Assembly: GCA_013397435.1 (NCBI GenBank)
Contig: VZRG01000778.1
Location: 248,001 to 312,000, forward strand
Direction of reading: 5' to 3'
From: Erythrocercus mccallii
Lineage: Eukaryota; Chordata; Aves; Passeriformes; Dicruridae
DNA length: 64,000 bases
Under the pieces are notes generated by a model, which saw only the letters and a list, made by a program, of their open reading frames with translations, searched no databases and was not told the origin of the DNA. Made by a program: the position numbers and the translations under genes. Shown in pieces: positions 61,501 through 64,000 of this stretch (its first letter is position 1; each line of letters starts with the position of its first letter).

Positions 61501-64000
61501 TCATTCTAATTCTCTATCCAGAAGAGATTTAATGAGAAAGTAAGAATATGCTTTTTAATGAGTGGAACCAAGAGAAAGGTGACTGAGACTTGCCCAATTC
61601 AACTTTTCTAAAAGCTTATCCTTTTGCAGTCCTTGTAAACTTCATTTCCTCACACTCAGGACACACACCTCACAAGCTGACCACACAGCTCCACTGGACT
61701 TGGATGTAAGTATGAGCCTGCAGGCAGACAAACAAATTGCTTCAGCTCACGTCTCTTTCTGACATTTTTGTATTTCTTCAAGAATCAACTTGGATAAAAG
61801 AAAATCTCTTGAGAGGAAAAATATGCTTCCATTTAGTGAGGGACCATCTTTTATCCATCCTCAGACTGAGAAAGGAGTAGCATTGAGCTCTAGGACAAGA
61901 AAAGGAATGCACAAATGTTGAACTAGCTGATGAGCAGCATTTCTATGGGAAGGTAGGAAGAGGAAGGTTTCAAAGAAACGTTTTGGTTTCTTTGAAAAGG
62001 TGTACACATTTTGGGTGTACCACAGGAAAACTATAACTGCTTTAGAAATGACTCCCAAGAAAACTTACAGCTCTTTAGAGGCAAAAGTCTCCCTGGGGGA
62101 AGGAGAAGCACCGTGGGTTACAGGAGAGATTCAGAGAAGGCAGCCAGGCTGCCTGAATTCACAGAGGCACTGTCACATAAAGTCATGTAGAGACAACTGG
62201 CCTCCCAGCCTCCACTCCTGGATAGAAATAGACCTCTGGGATGTAAGAGGGGAGGGGGCAGACCAAAAAGGAAGAATTACCCTCCCCCTGGCTGGAGCTA
62301 GATTTGTCTGCAGGCACAAGCAGTCACGGGGTCTGTGAAGCAATAAGATAACGTGACATGACAGAGCTTAAAAATAACATTGCTGATTGGAAAATATCAG
62401 TGTCCATTACATGGGACAAACTCCTGGGGCTACATGCAAAAAGGTTTTCAAAGTTCTCTGTGATGGGAGTCCAGATCTTGAAAGGTGGATAGCAACAGCA
62501 AATAACTTGTGGGAAAAGGATAACTCCCAGGTTTATTCAATCATCCAGAGGGTACTCTGAAACTGCCTGTTACATCAGGCTCCAAAGCAAGGAAACACCG
62601 AGGTCTCCAACATTTGCATTTCTACAGGTAATTAGACCTTACTAAAGTGCTTCTCTATATAACAAAGGAGCTCAGGAGAGTCTGGGTGTTTGGGATTAAA
62701 AGCTTTTCAAGCATGGATATAGCTGAAGGAAAGGCTGCTTCTACACAACACAAAATAAGTTGTAATAAAATATTACAGGATTGCTTTGCATGCACTGAAT
62801 AACGGGTAATTTCACAACTTCCAATACTTTAGACAAGCTTTTACAAACCAAATTCGATGAGTTCTGCTCAAGGGACTCTTGCAACACTGTGGAGCCTGCA
62901 ATATCCACAGGTATTGCAACATCTAGTTACAAAATAAAGGCTATTTGCCTCCAAATCTCCTCATGCTCTCCTTCCAGCCAACAGTGACAATGTTACACGG
63001 AGATGATTTTCTTTTGGGTTAATGAGTTGAATCAGCTCAGTAGCCATCTGAGAGGCACCCGACACACCCAGGTCAAGGAAAGCAGCAGAATTGCAAGGCC
63101 AGGAGCTAAAAAGGGGGAGCAAGACCTCCCCTGTAATACTGAACTATTAGCAGAGTTGCTTCTGGCACTGCAGTGCTGCTCACAAGCTGTTCAGCTGTCC
63201 CCTTGCTTAGAGGCAAGAGTTCTGCAAGTCACTTCTGTACCCAGGTGCTCCAAGGTGGACAGGAAATTAATGCTGCACCCCTACATGTTGTGGCCATGCC
63301 TCTAAAGAATCAGGGAGAAGCAAAGTTGTCCTGAACATTTATTAGCACAGAAAAAATTACCCCAATTATCTGTGAGTGACAAGCTAATAAAGGGAATTTT
63401 TAAATACTCAGATTCAAAAATCAAGTGCAGCAGTTCACTGACCACAGAACAGTGGGTATCTTGAAACAACTCAGACAATGCAAGGTTTGCTGGTACCTCT
63501 TTCCTTTCCTTTTTGTTCTTAGCTGATCCCTATGCTCTGACCATGTTGCACTGCACACTCCCTGTTTTTCCACTATATATTCTAGCCAACTTCTGCTTTT
63601 CCCTCAAACCTCCAGGCCAGAATTACTGAGAGGAGAGCATCACTGTACCTTCTTATAGAGAGAAAAAACACAGCACTGAACCATTTTATGTGATAAAATG
63701 AACACAGCCGCTGGTGATCAAAGGAGAAAACCAGCATCTTCCAGAAGAGTTCAGAGTGGCACCCAGCTGAATGCTGGAGGAGCCCTGAGTGCACAGCTCA
63801 GTGACACAGCCAGGCTGACCTGCTGGCTGGCAACTTCTGTTCCTACATGTTGTTATTCCTCTCTCCCCTGTGCCTCCTGCCCCAGGTGCCACCTGTACAG
63901 CCCCACCCCTTCAGCACAACTAATTATCCAGTTCAGCTCAAGGGCATGGCAGAACATTTACTTTCAATTGTGAAGTCTTACAAATTAAGTAGGTTGAACA
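55570..64000. other. Non-coding stretch to the window end
   Basis: Nothing I can support. On the - strand a possible first coding exon, MASCCK before AAGAA|GTAAGTG at about 55850-55876, has only seven codons. Frames at 60405-60855 and 62000-62338 overlap on both strands and show no known domain. A TGTCATGGTTT word at 60815 resembles the start of some avian LTRs, but the match does not continue. Confidence 0.45.

Noticed and set aside
1..64000. Search for tRNA, rRNA, small nuclear RNA, CRISPR, phage or operon-like structures
   Set aside because: None recognised; the window is vertebrate chromosomal DNA, and prokaryotic systems are not expected.

Overview
This window reads as nuclear DNA from a bird. 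It is AT-rich by eye, has no closely packed long open reading frames, and carries two pieces of the CR1 (chicken repeat 1) non-LTR retrotransposon: an internal ORF2 fragment on the + strand (22139-22518) and the short 3' end of another copy on the - strand (37837-37887). Three or four decayed MIR-like (CORE-SINE) relics fit an amniote genome with slow repeat turnover. I see no Alu or L1 sequence, no bacterial-style operon, no CRISPR array, no rRNA, and no tRNA that I can defend.

Most of the window is intergenic or intronic sequence. Nothing here translates into a complete protein, and I do not recognise any protein family by name apart from the CR1 reverse transcriptase. The best coding evidence is a start-codon exon on the - strand (52509-52683). 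It has a real ATG, an in-frame stop just upstream, a basic N-terminus followed by one hydrophobic segment (signal anchor or signal peptide), and a consensus splice donor. About 2.3 kb upstream of it, on the same strand, is a candidate 5' exon with a perfect CAG|GTAAGT donor (55010-55128). Weaker - strand candidate exons lie downstream at 48829-48874, 35870-36037, 32259-32350, 25585-25724 and 21059-21229. Three of these (48829-48874, 32259-32350, 25585-25724) agree in phase when joined in that order, but I cannot show that they belong to one transcript. Some may be chance open frames next to chance splice sites.

On the + strand there is a clear CpG island at about 46480-46965. It is probably a promoter, yet no recognisable first coding exon lies beside it. 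Candidate + strand exons flank it at 46195-46362 (one frame has an Ig-like B-strand motif) and 49217-49288. Two isolated + strand candidates lie at 15922-15978 and 55446-55569. A second, weaker GC-rich block lies at about 25960-26900.

Layout: 1-15900 is gene-poor, with a MIR relic and a fresh 65-bp tandem duplication. 15900-37000 has scattered exon candidates, a CR1 fragment, a GC-rich block, a long pure TTCC microsatellite and an A21 tract. 37000-46000 is quiet. 46000-56000 is the most gene-like part, with the CpG island, the MIR and the N-terminal exon. 56000-64000 shows nothing I can support. I found no evidence of an undescribed biological system. The useful leads are the unassigned exons and the orphan CpG island.
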